A stretch of DNA of 64,000 nucleotides, taken from positions 62,001-126,000 of the forward strand of contig NZ_JSYZ01000011.1 in the NCBI RefSeq assembly GCF_001293465.1. The letters are read 5' to 3'. A model generated the notes under the pieces. It searched no databases and was not told where the DNA came from. It worked only from the letters and a program-made list of their open reading frames with translations. Made by a program: the position numbers and the translations under genes. Shown piece after piece: positions 26,740-34,334 of the stretch (positions are counted from its first letter, which is position 1; every line of letters starts with the position of its first letter). This stretch comes from Pseudomonas asplenii. GTDB lineage: Bacteria > Pseudomonadota > Gammaproteobacteria > Pseudomonadales > Pseudomonadaceae.

Positions 26740-26871
26740 GGGGCTGTCCGGCTGCCGTTCATTCCCGACAGCCGCCTGAGCGAAGGCGGCCGGGTCCGCA
26801 GCCTGTGGACCGCCAATGGTGGTGTGGGGGGCGAGCGCCTGGAGGCGTTGCGAGCCAACTTCCCCGGTTGA
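26740..26871 (+). pseudogene. Possible 3' remnant of a lost gene after phnN
   Basis: Between phnN and the ABC transporter, a 43-codon frame without a start codon reads as coding-like sequence (LPFIPDSRLSEGGRVRSLW, then ERLEALRANFPG) and ends at TGA 26869. Codon use is like that of neighbouring genes and the composition is not intergenic in style. A stop (26734) closes the frame just upstream. I do not recognise the family. It may be the tail of a gene deleted after rearrangement, or chance. Confidence 0.35.
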
Positions 26872-26919
26872 ACGCGCGTGCAAAATGGTTCGTGATGCCC
26901 TATAACGGCTGACATCGTA

Positions 26920-26951
26920 AAGCCCGGCCTGGCGTTTCGCTGGCCGGGCTT
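26920..26951. terminator. Strong hairpin upstream of the ABC transporter operon
   Basis: AAGCCCGGCC (26920-26929) and GGCCGGGCTT (26942-26951) form a perfect 10-bp stem with a 12-base loop. It ends 20 bases before the ATPase start. No T-run follows, so it may end upstream transcripts weakly or shape the 5' leader of the transporter mRNA. Confidence 0.6.
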
Positions 26952-26971
26952 GTCTCGGGAAGAGGTTATCG

Positions 26972-27631
26972 ATGTTGCGTATTCGCGGGTTGAGCAAGGC
27001 CTACGCCACGGCCCAGGGACCGCTGGCCGTGTTGCAGGGGGTGGATCTGGAACTGGAGCAGGGCGCGAGCCTGGCCCTGATGGGGGAGTCGGGCAGTGGC
27101 AAGAGCACCCTGTTGCATCTGGTGGCCGGCCTGGACCGCGCCGACAGCGGTTCGATCGAGGTCGGCGGGCGTGACCTCTGCCAATTGAGCGAGGTGCAAC
27201 TGGCCAACTGGCGACGCCAGGACATCGGCCTGATCTTTCAGCAGTTCAACCTGATCCCCAGCCTGAGCGTAGCCGACAACCTGGCATTCCAGGCGCGCCT
27301 GGCCGGGCGCCATGATCGGCACTGGGAGAACCAGCTGATCGAGCGCCTGGGGCTTGGGCAGACCCTGTCGCGTTATCCCGAACAGCTCTCCGGTGGCCAG
27401 CAACAGCGGGTCGCCCTCGGCCGTGCCCTGGCGGCCCGACCGCCGTTGATCCTGGCCGACGAACCCACCGGCAGCCTCGACGAGAGCACCAGCGACGAGG
27501 TGCTGGATGTGCTGCTGGAATTGCTCGTCGACAACGCCACCAGCCTGTTGATGGTCACCCACAGCGAACGCATGGCCAGCCGCCTGCAGCGTCGAGTGCG
27601 TCTGCACGGTGGCCGGCTGAGCGAGTCATGA
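26972..27631 (+). CDS. ABC transporter ATP-binding subunit, LolD/MacB-like (AttE-type)
   Basis: A 219-residue ATPase. Walker A is GESGSGKST at 38-46, then a Q-loop in FQQFNLIPSL, signature LSGGQQQRVALGRAL and Walker B LILADEPTGSLDE. It belongs to the LolD/MacB/FtsE branch (type VII mechanotransmission ABC systems), which move lipids, lipoproteins or peptides rather than import solutes. Its stop overlaps the permease start (ATGA), so the two subunits are coupled. The third gene encodes a lipocalin-type lipoprotein, giving an AttEFGH-like operon layout. Confidence 0.92.
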   Translation: MLRIRGLSKAYATAQGPLAVLQGVDLELEQGASLALMGESGSGKSTLLHLVAGLDRADSGSIEVGGRDLCQLSEVQLANWRRQDIGLIFQQFNLIPSLSVADNLAFQARLAGRHDRHWENQLIERLGLGQTLSRYPEQLSGGQQQRVALGRALAARPPLILADEPTGSLDESTSDEVLDVLLELLVDNATSLLMVTHSERMASRLQRRVRLHGGRLSES

Positions 27632-30117
27632 GGACGTTCTACTGGGCCTTGCGCGCGCTGCTCAGTCACTGGTGGCGGCATCGCGTGCAACTGGCCAGCG
27701 TCCTCGCCGGGTTGTGGTTGGCCACGGCCTTGCTGATCGGTGTCCAGGCGCTCAACAGCCAGGCTCGGGACAGTTATGCGCGGGCCAGCCAACTGATCGG
27801 CGGTACGGCGCCTTATCGCCTGGTCAGCCGCGATGGCGGGCATTTCGAGCAGCAGGTGTTCGTCCGGTTGCGTTTGGCCGGCTGGCCGGTCTCGCCATTG
27901 TTGCAGGGGCGTCTGGAGCTGGATGATCCCGGCCAGCCGGGGCATGTCCAGCGCCTGCAGGTGTTGGGCATCGATCCGGTCAGTCTGCCGCGCGACAGCA
28001 GCCTGGCCGGTCAGGCCGTGGACAGCGAACCGTTGCTGGCCTTCATCGGCGTGCCGGGGCAGACCTGGGTGGCGGCCGATACCCTGCAGCGCCTGGGGCT
28101 GAAGGTCGGCGAGCGGCCACGCACGCCGCAAGGGTTGCTGCTGCCGCCTCTGGCACTGCGCCCGCAACTGCCGCCCGGCCTGCTGCTGATGGATATCGGT
28201 GCCGCCCAGCAGTTGCTCGATGCCCCGGGGCAGTTGTCACAACTGTTGCTGGCGACCGACTTTGCACGCACCGATCCTTCGTTGCCGGGCGATTTGCGCA
28301 ATCGCCTGCGTCTGCAGGCGCCGGGTGACGAGAGCGACCTGGCGCACCTGACCGAGAGTTTCCATCTCAACCTCAGTGCCCTGGGTTTCCTGGCATTTAT
28401 CGTCGGCTTGTTCATTGTCCACGGAGCGATCGGCCTTGCCTTGGAGCAGCGCCGCAGCCTGCTGCGCACCCTGCGTTCCTGTGGGGTCAGCGCTCGCTGC
28501 CTGTTGAGCGCGCTGGCGGTGGAACTGCTGGGATTTGCCCTGGTGGGTGGGCTGCTCGGCGTGATCAGTGGTTACGGTCTGGCCAGCCTGCTGCTGCCGG
28601 ATGTCGCCGCGAGCCTGCGTGGGCTCTATGGTGCCGAGGTGGCTGGCAGCCTGAACCTGCCGGCCAGCGATTGGCTGGCGGGGCTGGGGCTGTCCGTGGG
28701 CGGTGCCTTGCTGGCCGGCGCTGGCAGTGTCTGGCGGGCTGCGCGGCTACCGTTGCTGGCATTGGCCCAGGCCGAAGCCTGGCGGGCGGCCCAGGCCCGG
28801 CGGTTGCGCCAGCAGTTCTGGTTGGCCGTGTCGCTGGCGTTGCTGGTGCCGGCGTGCATCGTCTGGGGCAACAGCCTGGCCAGTGGCTTTGCCTTGATGG
28901 CGGCCTTGCTGATTGCCGCGGCGCTGTTGTTGCCGGTTTGCCTGAATGGGTTGCTGAGCGCCTGGCTGCCGGCCTGCCGTCGGCCCCTGAGTCAGTGGTT
29001 CATCGCCGACAGCCGCCAGCAGTTACCGGCGCTGAGCCTGGCGCTGATGGCCTTGCTGTTGGCTCTGGCCGCGAACATTGGTGTGGGTAGCATGACCTCG
29101 GGCTTTCGCCAAACCTTCAACGGCTGGCTCGACCAGCGCCTGTTCGCCCAGTTGTATATCACTACCCAGGACTCCGCTCAGAACGCGCAACTGGAACACT
29201 GGCTGGCGGCACGTAGCGATGTCCAGGCGGTATTGCCGGGTTGGGACGCCGAAATCAGCCTGCAGGGCTGGCCGACCCAGGTGCGCGGCATACCGGAGGT
29301 GTCGGCCTATCGTCAGCACTGGCCATTGCTGGCGTCGGTCGAGGGGGCCTGGCCGCGGTGGCTGGCGGGCGAGGGGGTGATGGTCAGCGAGCAACTGGCG
29401 CGGCACCTGGGGCTCGAACTCGGTCGCTCATTGGTGCTGCCTACCCCGGTTGGCGACTGGTCGCTGCCGGTGCTCGGCATATACGCCGACTACGGCAATC
29501 CCAAGGGTCATCTGCTGCTGGAGGGGCGTGCGCTGCAGGCCCACTGGCCTGAACTGCGGCCAACCCGCTACAGCCTGCTGACCGCTGCCGACAGCGTGGC
29601 GCCGCTCAAGCAGGCGCTGCGGCAGACCTTTCATCTCGACGAGGCGCACCTGATCGACCAGGGCGAACTCAAGGATACGGCCGGCAAGGTCTTCGAGCGC
29701 ACCTTCGCCGCGACCACGGCCCTCAACAGCCTGACCCTGGGGGTGGCCGGCGTCGCGCTGTTCATCAGCCTGCTGAGCTTGAGCGAAAGCCGCCTGGGGC
29801 AGTTGGCGCCGTTGTGGGCGCTGGGGGTTGGCCGTCGCCAACTGCTGTTGTTGAGCCTGGGGCAGACCCTGCTGCTGGGCTCGCTGACGCTGTTGCTGGC
29901 AATCCCGCTGGGGCTGGCATTGGCCTGGTGCCTGGTGGCGGTGGTGAACGTCCAGGCCTTCGGCTGGCGTCTGCCGATGATCGTCTTCCCCTGGCAACTG
30001 CTGCACCTGTCGCTGATGGCGCTGGTGGTGACCCTGGTGGCGGCCGCCTGGCCGTTGTGGAAGTTGTTGCGGGTCAGCCCGGTGGCCTTGTTGAGGACGT
30101 TTGCCAATGAACGCTAG
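27628..30117 (+). CDS. ABC transporter permease with two FtsX-type domains (AttFG-like)
   Basis: An 829-residue membrane protein. One helix lies at the N-terminus (HWWRHRVQLASVLAGLWLAT), then a periplasmic domain to about residue 245, three helices, a fourth/fifth helix pair near 385-430, a second periplasmic domain, and three C-terminal helices ending in WKLLRVSPVALLRTF. This is the fused form of two MacB/FtsX permeases, as in lipoprotein-release and AttF-type transporters. It overlaps the ATPase gene by 4 bases and the next gene by 11. It works with the ATPase to extrude or release an envelope molecule; the cargo is unknown. Confidence 0.9.
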   Translation: MRTFYWALRALLSHWWRHRVQLASVLAGLWLATALLIGVQALNSQARDSYARASQLIGGTAPYRLVSRDGGHFEQQVFVRLRLAGWPVSPLLQGRLELDDPGQPGHVQRLQVLGIDPVSLPRDSSLAGQAVDSEPLLAFIGVPGQTWVAADTLQRLGLKVGERPRTPQGLLLPPLALRPQLPPGLLLMDIGAAQQLLDAPGQLSQLLLATDFARTDPSLPGDLRNRLRLQAPGDESDLAHLTESFHLNLSALGFLAFIVGLFIVHGAIGLALEQRRSLLRTLRSCGVSARCLLSALAVELLGFALVGGLLGVISGYGLASLLLPDVAASLRGLYGAEVAGSLNLPASDWLAGLGLSVGGALLAGAGSVWRAARLPLLALAQAEAWRAAQARRLRQQFWLAVSLALLVPACIVWGNSLASGFALMAALLIAAALLLPVCLNGLLSAWLPACRRPLSQWFIADSRQQLPALSLALMALLLALAANIGVGSMTSGFRQTFNGWLDQRLFAQLYITTQDSAQNAQLEHWLAARSDVQAVLPGWDAEISLQGWPTQVRGIPEVSAYRQHWPLLASVEGAWPRWLAGEGVMVSEQLARHLGLELGRSLVLPTPVGDWSLPVLGIYADYGNPKGHLLLEGRALQAHWPELRPTRYSLLTAADSVAPLKQALRQTFHLDEAHLIDQGELKDTAGKVFERTFAATTALNSLTLGVAGVALFISLLSLSESRLGQLAPLWALGVGRRQLLLLSLGQTLLLGSLTLLLAIPLGLALAWCLVAVVNVQAFGWRLPMIVFPWQLLHLSLMALVVTLVAAAWPLWKLLRVSPVALLRTFANER

Positions 30118-31186
30118 GGGCTTGTTCGCATTGCTGTTCGGCTTGCTGCTGGTTGGCTGCGATCAATCGCCGGCGCCTGAAGTGCAAGGCTTCGCCGGTC
30201 TGGGCGCGAGCGCCAGCGATTTCGCCCAGGTCGTACCGGGGCAGACGCTGGAGTTTCCCCGCGACCACGGTGCGCATCGCGACTATCGCATCGAGTGGTG
30301 GTACATCACCGCCAACCTCAAGGATGCCGAGGGTCACCGCTATGGCGTGCAATGGACGTTGTTCCGCAGCGCCCTGCGGGTGCCCGGCGACCTGCAGGGC
30401 TGGAGCGAGCCCACCTTGTGGATGGGGCATGCAGCCCTGACCAGTGAGCAGGGGCATCACTATGCCCAGGCCTTGTCCCGGGCCGGGGTCGGTACCGCTG
30501 GCGTCGAGGCCGAGCCGCTGCATGCCTGGATCGACGACTGGCAACTGCGCAGCCTCTCACCGGCCAACCAGGGCCTGGGGCAGATGTTGCTGACGGCCCA
30601 TGGCAGCGATTTCGGCTACCGGTTGCACCTCAGTAGCGATCGGCCGTTGGTGTTGCAGGGGGATCATGGCTATAGCCTGAAGTCCGGCAAGGGGCAGGCC
30701 TCGTGGTACTACAGCCAGCCGTATTTCCAGGTCAATGGCAGTCTGCAGGTCGACGGGCGTGAGGTACAGGTCAGCGGCCAGGCCTGGCTCGACCGCGAGT
30801 GGAGCAGCCAGCCGCTGGCAGCGGAGCAGTCCGGCTGGGACTGGTTTTCCCTGCACCTGGCCGATGGCTCGAAGGTCATGCTGTTCCAGGTGCGCCAGCA
30901 GGGCGGCGAGGCCTATCGGGCCGGGACCTGGATCGGTGCCGATGGCCAGGCGCAGGTGCTCCGGGGTGACGATATCCGGCTGACGCCCGGGCGGGCGGCC
31001 CGCGTCGCTGGCCGCCAGTTGCCGGTGGAGTGGCAATTGGAGATTCCGAGCCGGCAGTTGCGCATCGAGACGAAGCCGTTACGGGACGATGCCTGGATGG
31101 GCACGACCTTTTCCTACTGGGAGGGGCCGATCAGCCTGAGTGGCAGCCAACAGGGCGTGGGGTATCTGGAGATGACCGGGTATTGA
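30107..31186 (+). CDS. AttH/CrtC-like lipocalin-domain lipoprotein
   Basis: A 359-residue lipoprotein. The lipobox is LLVGC with Cys18, and Asp follows at +2, which in E. coli favours inner-membrane retention. The mature part is rich in Trp, Gly and beta strands (FPRDHGAHRDYRIEWWYITA; GHAALTSEQGHHYAQALSRA; WLDREWSSQPL; LHLADGSKVMLFQVRQ), the pattern of AttH and carotenoid 1,2-hydratase-like double-lipocalin proteins. ATG 30107 overlaps the permease stop. With the two transporter subunits it reproduces the AttEFGH layout, suggesting a hydrophobic ligand carrier or hydrolase at the periplasmic side. The cargo has not been established for this family here. Confidence 0.85.
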   Translation: MNARGLFALLFGLLLVGCDQSPAPEVQGFAGLGASASDFAQVVPGQTLEFPRDHGAHRDYRIEWWYITANLKDAEGHRYGVQWTLFRSALRVPGDLQGWSEPTLWMGHAALTSEQGHHYAQALSRAGVGTAGVEAEPLHAWIDDWQLRSLSPANQGLGQMLLTAHGSDFGYRLHLSSDRPLVLQGDHGYSLKSGKGQASWYYSQPYFQVNGSLQVDGREVQVSGQAWLDREWSSQPLAAEQSGWDWFSLHLADGSKVMLFQVRQQGGEAYRAGTWIGADGQAQVLRGDDIRLTPGRAARVAGRQLPVEWQLEIPSRQLRIETKPLRDDAWMGTTFSYWEGPISLSGSQQGVGYLEMTGY

Positions 31187-31264
31187 GGGCGCTTCCAGAT
31201 GGCCTGGTTGATATTCGCCTGACCGCAGCGTGCCCGATAGAGGATGACTTAAAGGAGGACTGAC

Positions 31265-32056
31265 ATGAGCACCGAACCAATCCGCTTCAATGATGGTGCC
31301 TCGTACGAGCGGTACATGGGCAAGTGGAGCCAACTGGCGGGGGAGGCGTTCCTTGACTGGATAGCCCCGGCACCGGGCCAGCGCTGGCTGGACATCGGCT
31401 GTGGCAACGGGGCCTTCACCGAAATGCTGATCGGGCGCTGCGAGCCGGTGTCGGTGGATGGCGTGGATCCCTCCGAGGAACAACTGGCCTATGCACGTAC
31501 ACGACCGGCGCTGGGCTCCACCACGTTCCTGCTGGGTGATGCGATGGCGCTGCCCTACGACGAAGACGCGTTCGACATTGCGGTGATGCCGCTGGTGATT
31601 TTCTTCGTTCCCGAGCCGGCCCAGGGCGTTGCCGAGATGGCCAGGGTCGTGCGCCCTGGCGGCGTCGTTGCCGCCTATGCCTGGGATATGTACGGGGGCG
31701 GCTTCCCCTATGAGGCGCTGTTGTCGGAGATCCGCGGGCTGGGCATCGCGGTGCCGAAGCCACCCAGCCCCGAGGCTTCACGGATTGAGGACATGCGCCA
31801 GCTCTGGGCCGCGGCCGGCCTGCATGACATCGAGACACGCGCAATCGAGGTCAAGCGCACTTTCACCGATTTCGATGATTTCTGGGAAACTGCCCAGGGC
31901 GCGCCGAGTGTCGGTGCGACGCTCGCCAGGATGGCCGCCGAGGATCTGGCCCGGCTCAAGGCGCGGCTGCGTGAGCGTCTGCCGGCCGATGCGCAAGGCC
32001 GTATCACCTACGGCGCCCGGGCCAATGCGGTGAAGGGGCGGGTGCTGGGCTCGTGA
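31265..32056 (+). CDS. Class I SAM-dependent methyltransferase (UbiE/Methyltransf_11-type)
   Basis: A 263-residue protein with the SAM-binding motif I WLDIGCGNGAFTEML (about residues 38-52), an acidic motif II after VDGVDPSEEQ, and motif post-I LLGDAMALPYDEDAFDIAV. The start ATG has an unusually strong ribosome site (AAGGAGGA). It lies 78 bases after the AttH-like gene on the same strand and converges on the AraC-type regulator. The acceptor is unknown; the C-terminal third has no diagnostic motif. Confidence 0.85.
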   Translation: MSTEPIRFNDGASYERYMGKWSQLAGEAFLDWIAPAPGQRWLDIGCGNGAFTEMLIGRCEPVSVDGVDPSEEQLAYARTRPALGSTTFLLGDAMALPYDEDAFDIAVMPLVIFFVPEPAQGVAEMARVVRPGGVVAAYAWDMYGGGFPYEALLSEIRGLGIAVPKPPSPEASRIEDMRQLWAAAGLHDIETRAIEVKRTFTDFDDFWETAQGAPSVGATLARMAAEDLARLKARLRERLPADAQGRITYGARANAVKGRVLGS

Positions 32057-32065
32057 CCGCAAGCC

Positions 32066-32950
32066 TCAGCCTTCCATCGTCTCGGCCCCAAGCGTCTGCA
32101 CCAGGCCTTCGAGCATTTCCGTGGTCGCAGGGTCCTGCGCCGGCTCGACCACGGCTCGCGCTCCGAACTGGCGCGTCAGGCGATATTCGCTCGGCGTGCA
32201 GTTGGCGAACTGCTTGAAGGCGCGGGCGAAGTAGGAAGGGTCCTTGAAGCCGGCCTCATAGCCGATGCTGGTAATGGGCATCTGGCTGTTGTCCAGCAGC
32301 TCCTTGGCGAAGTCCATGCGCTTGTTCAGGATGTAGTCGGTGAAGCCGAGCCCATAGGTTTCCTTGAACAGGCGGCTGAAGCGGAAGGTGGTCATGCCGC
32401 AGCGCGTGGCCAGTTCCTTCTGGTCGATGCTGTCGCGAAAGTGCTGGTCGATGTACAGCAGCACATGGCTGAGCGCCTGGTGCTTCTGATGGTCCGCGGT
32501 CATCCGGATACTGCCCGGCAGGGTCGGCGAGTGGTCGATCCGTGGGGTCTTGCGCTGGTCGTTGACCGGGCGACGCAACTCGTGGAGCTGGAGCACCGCC
32601 GCCAGGTAGCGATTCCTTTCGGCGACGCTCAGGGGCAGCACCATGTATTCCCAGACACACGAACGCATGGCCCACACCGCCAGTTCCTCGGAGTGCTGCA
32701 CGGTGAACATGGTGATCGGGATGGTGGGGGCGGCGTGCTTGATCTCCAGCAGCATCCTCAAACCCGGTGTATCGGGACGATCGAAGTGGATGCAGATCAT
32801 GTCGGGGTGCAGCTTGCCCGAGAAGGCCGACTCTTTTGCCAGTGTGCAGTCGCAGGCTTGCTCAAACTGCCTGATGAGTTCGGGGGTGCTTCGATCCCGG
32901 GTTCGATCGAACCACAGCAGTGATGGTTTTCTGGTCACCTTCGACGTCAT
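32066..32950 (-). CDS. AraC-family regulator with an N-terminal receiver-like domain, next to the Tad locus
   Basis: A 294-residue protein. Residues about 8-125 are arranged like a response-regulator receiver (LLWFDRTRD; MICIHFDRPDTPG; PITMFTVQHSEELA), but the acidic pocket and the conserved Lys near the end are missing or altered (EYMVLPL). Residues about 185-280 are a double AraC HTH (DQKELATRCGMTTFRFSRLF; PITSIGYEAGFKDPSYFARA). ATG 32950 is used; ATG 32983 is also possible and neither has a strong ribosome site. It is divergent from the first Flp pilin gene, so it is the likely pilus regulator in place of PprB. Activation by a non-phosphorylation signal is inferred. Confidence 0.8.
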   Translation of the reverse strand: MTSKVTRKPSLLWFDRTRDRSTPELIRQFEQACDCTLAKESAFSGKLHPDMICIHFDRPDTPGLRMLLEIKHAAPTIPITMFTVQHSEELAVWAMRSCVWEYMVLPLSVAERNRYLAAVLQLHELRRPVNDQRKTPRIDHSPTLPGSIRMTADHQKHQALSHVLLYIDQHFRDSIDQKELATRCGMTTFRFSRLFKETYGLGFTDYILNKRMDFAKELLDNSQMPITSIGYEAGFKDPSYFARAFKQFANCTPSEYRLTRQFGARAVVEPAQDPATTEMLEGLVQTLGAETMEG

Positions 32951-33230
32951 GCGCTCTGCTCTGAGGTTCGTACGGCCATCCATTGAACAGTATTGCCAAT
33001 GTGGCCGCGCCTTTTCAGATTGAATCTCGATAAAAAGAGCCGACCTCAGTGCCTGCTGTTCTATGTGGCGTCGTTGCCGTCTCATGCCTGCAAACGTCTG
33101 CCCGCAAAAAAGTCCTAGGGATACGCAAAATCCTCCTAACCCTCCTGCAAGTGCCCTGACTACTGTAGCCACAAGCAGTTTTAAAACAGCTGCTGCCCGG
33201 TCATAACAACAAGCGAATGAGGTGTGCGAA
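32951..33230. promoter_or_regulatory. Divergent promoter region of the Tad pilus locus
   Basis: 280 non-coding bases between the AraC-type regulator and flp1. It holds a perfect 10-base palindrome GTTTTAAAAC at 33178-33187, about 44-53 bases before the pilin start, in an AT-rich patch where a promoter would be expected. CCTCCTAACCCTCCTG at 33132-33147 contains a short direct repeat (CCTCCT/CCTCCTG) that could be an activator half-site pair. Confidence 0.45.
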
Positions 33231-33425
33231 ATGACTCTTCAAACTATCAAGACTTCGGTAATGAAGTTCGCCAAAGATGAAGATGGCCTGACTATTGTGG
33301 AATACGCAGTGGCCGGTGGCTTGATTACCGTGTTGGTGGCTGCAGCCTTCGTTCTTTTGGGCGGCGCCGTGAACACCAAGATCAGAGCGCTGTGCCAGGC
33401 CGTCAATAACAACGTTGCGTGCTGA
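33231..33425 (+). CDS. flp: Flp-type IVb major pilin, copy 1
   Basis: A 64-residue prepilin. A short charged leader (MTLQTIKTSVMKFAKDEDG) is followed by the TadV cleavage site, with G before LTIVEYAVAGG, Glu at +5 and Tyr at +6. A single hydrophobic helix then ends in AVNTKIRALCQAVNNNVAC. Two cysteines near the C-terminus could form a disulfide. ATG 33231 has TGAGG upstream. The mature sequence differs from the second copy at only 4 of about 45 residues. It is the main subunit of the Tad/Flp pilus used for surface attachment and biofilm. Confidence 0.93.
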   Translation: MTLQTIKTSVMKFAKDEDGLTIVEYAVAGGLITVLVAAAFVLLGGAVNTKIRALCQAVNNNVAC

Positions 33426-33429
33426 TTAC

Positions 33430-33448
33430 CCCCGACTCTTTGCCGGGG
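33430..33448. terminator. Short hairpin after flp1
   Basis: CCCCG (33430-33434) and CGGGG (33444-33448) form a 5-bp stem with a 9-base loop, starting 4 bases after the flp1 stop. No T-run is present. It probably stabilises or trims the flp1 mRNA rather than terminating fully. Confidence 0.4.
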
Positions 33449-33471
33449 TGGCGCAGTTGTTCGTGGAATAA

Positions 33472-33503
33472 CCGGTGGTCACTTCTTATCGGGGAGCCAC
33501 CGG
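33472..33503. promoter_or_regulatory. Second hairpin between the pilin genes
   Basis: CCGGTGG (33472-33478) pairs perfectly with CCACCGG (33497-33503) around an 18-base loop. The pair lies in the middle of the flp1-flp2 gap and, with the first hairpin, could attenuate transcription so that flp1 is made in excess of downstream genes. Confidence 0.5.
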
Positions 33504-33579
33504 ATAATTCGATGAACTTCGAGCGGTCCCTGTCGATGCAAGTTGCGGGTTGCATGAATGCTCAAGTGAGGTGTGCAAA

Positions 33580-33774
33580 ATGACACTGCAAACAATAAGA
33601 GCGGCGATACGCAAGTTCAGCGCGGATGAAAATGGCCTGACCATCGTCGAGTACGCGGTGGCCGGTGGTTTGATCACCGTCGCTGTGGCCACGGCGTTCA
33701 CGCTGCTGGGTGGCGCGGTGAATACCAAGATCATGGCGCTGTGCCAGGCCGTGAATAACAACGTTGCGTGCTAA
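33580..33774 (+). CDS. Flp-type IVb pilin, copy 2
   Basis: A 64-residue prepilin, tandem duplicate of flp1. The leader differs (MTLQTIRAAIRKFSADENG), but the processing site and mature helix are the same type: G before LTIVEYA, Glu+5 and Tyr+6, and the C-terminus AVNTKIMALCQAVNNNVAC with the two cysteines kept. The upstream AAGTGAGGTGTGCAAAATGAC mirrors that of copy 1, showing that the duplication includes the ribosome site. It may be a minor or alternative subunit. Whether both are assembled is unknown. Confidence 0.92.
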   Translation: MTLQTIRAAIRKFSADENGLTIVEYAVAGGLITVAVATAFTLLGGAVNTKIMALCQAVNNNVAC

Positions 33775-33801
33775 CGACCCATCCCACCTGGGAGACGCGC
33801 C

Positions 33802-34332
33802 ATGTCCACGGAACTGCTGTTTTCTACCGTTTTGCTGATAGGACTGCTTGGCGTGGCGGTGGTGAGCGACCTGCTTCGCCACCGTATTCCCAACACGCTG
33901 GTCCTGTTGGGACTGGCGCTGGGACTGGTCGGTCAGTTTCATTCAGGGGGTATGAGCGGATTAGGCGATGGCCTGTTGAGCGTGCTGATCTGTTTTGCCC
34001 TGTTCATTCCCATGTATGCGGTGGGCGGCATGGCGGCCGGTGACGTCAAGTTGATGGCCATGGTCGGCAGTTTTCTTCCTTTCCATTATGCCTTGTGGGC
34101 GGCGTTGTTCAGCCTGATCGCTGGCGGCCTGTGCGGTTTTCTGATCGTGCTGATTCGCGGTCAGTTATTCAAGACCCTGGGGCGCTACTGGCTGATCATG
34201 CGGGCGCAGGCCTATCTGGCGCCCACTGCGGATGAAGCGGCCGGCAAGCCTTTCCCTTATTCGATTGCCATATTGCTTGGCACGTTGAACACCCTCAGCT
34301 GGCAACTGTTTGCCAGCGGATTGGGAGGTTAG
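33802..34332 (+). CDS. tadV: Flp prepilin peptidase, TadV/CpaA/FppA
   Basis: A 176-residue membrane aspartyl protease (A24 family). It has several helices and two catalytic aspartates, Asp23 in VVSDLLRHRIPN and Asp81 in AAGDVKLMAMVG. It cleaves Flp pilin and pseudopilin leaders at G|x4E. It lacks the N-methyltransferase domain of PilD, as usual for Tad enzymes. It is 28 bases after the second pilin gene and 2 bases before the ATPase gene, hence in one transcript. Confidence 0.92.
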   Translation: MSTELLFSTVLLIGLLGVAVVSDLLRHRIPNTLVLLGLALGLVGQFHSGGMSGLGDGLLSVLICFALFIPMYAVGGMAAGDVKLMAMVGSFLPFHYALWAALFSLIAGGLCGFLIVLIRGQLFKTLGRYWLIMRAQAYLAPTADEAAGKPFPYSIAILLGTLNTLSWQLFASGLGG

Positions 34333-34334
34333 TC

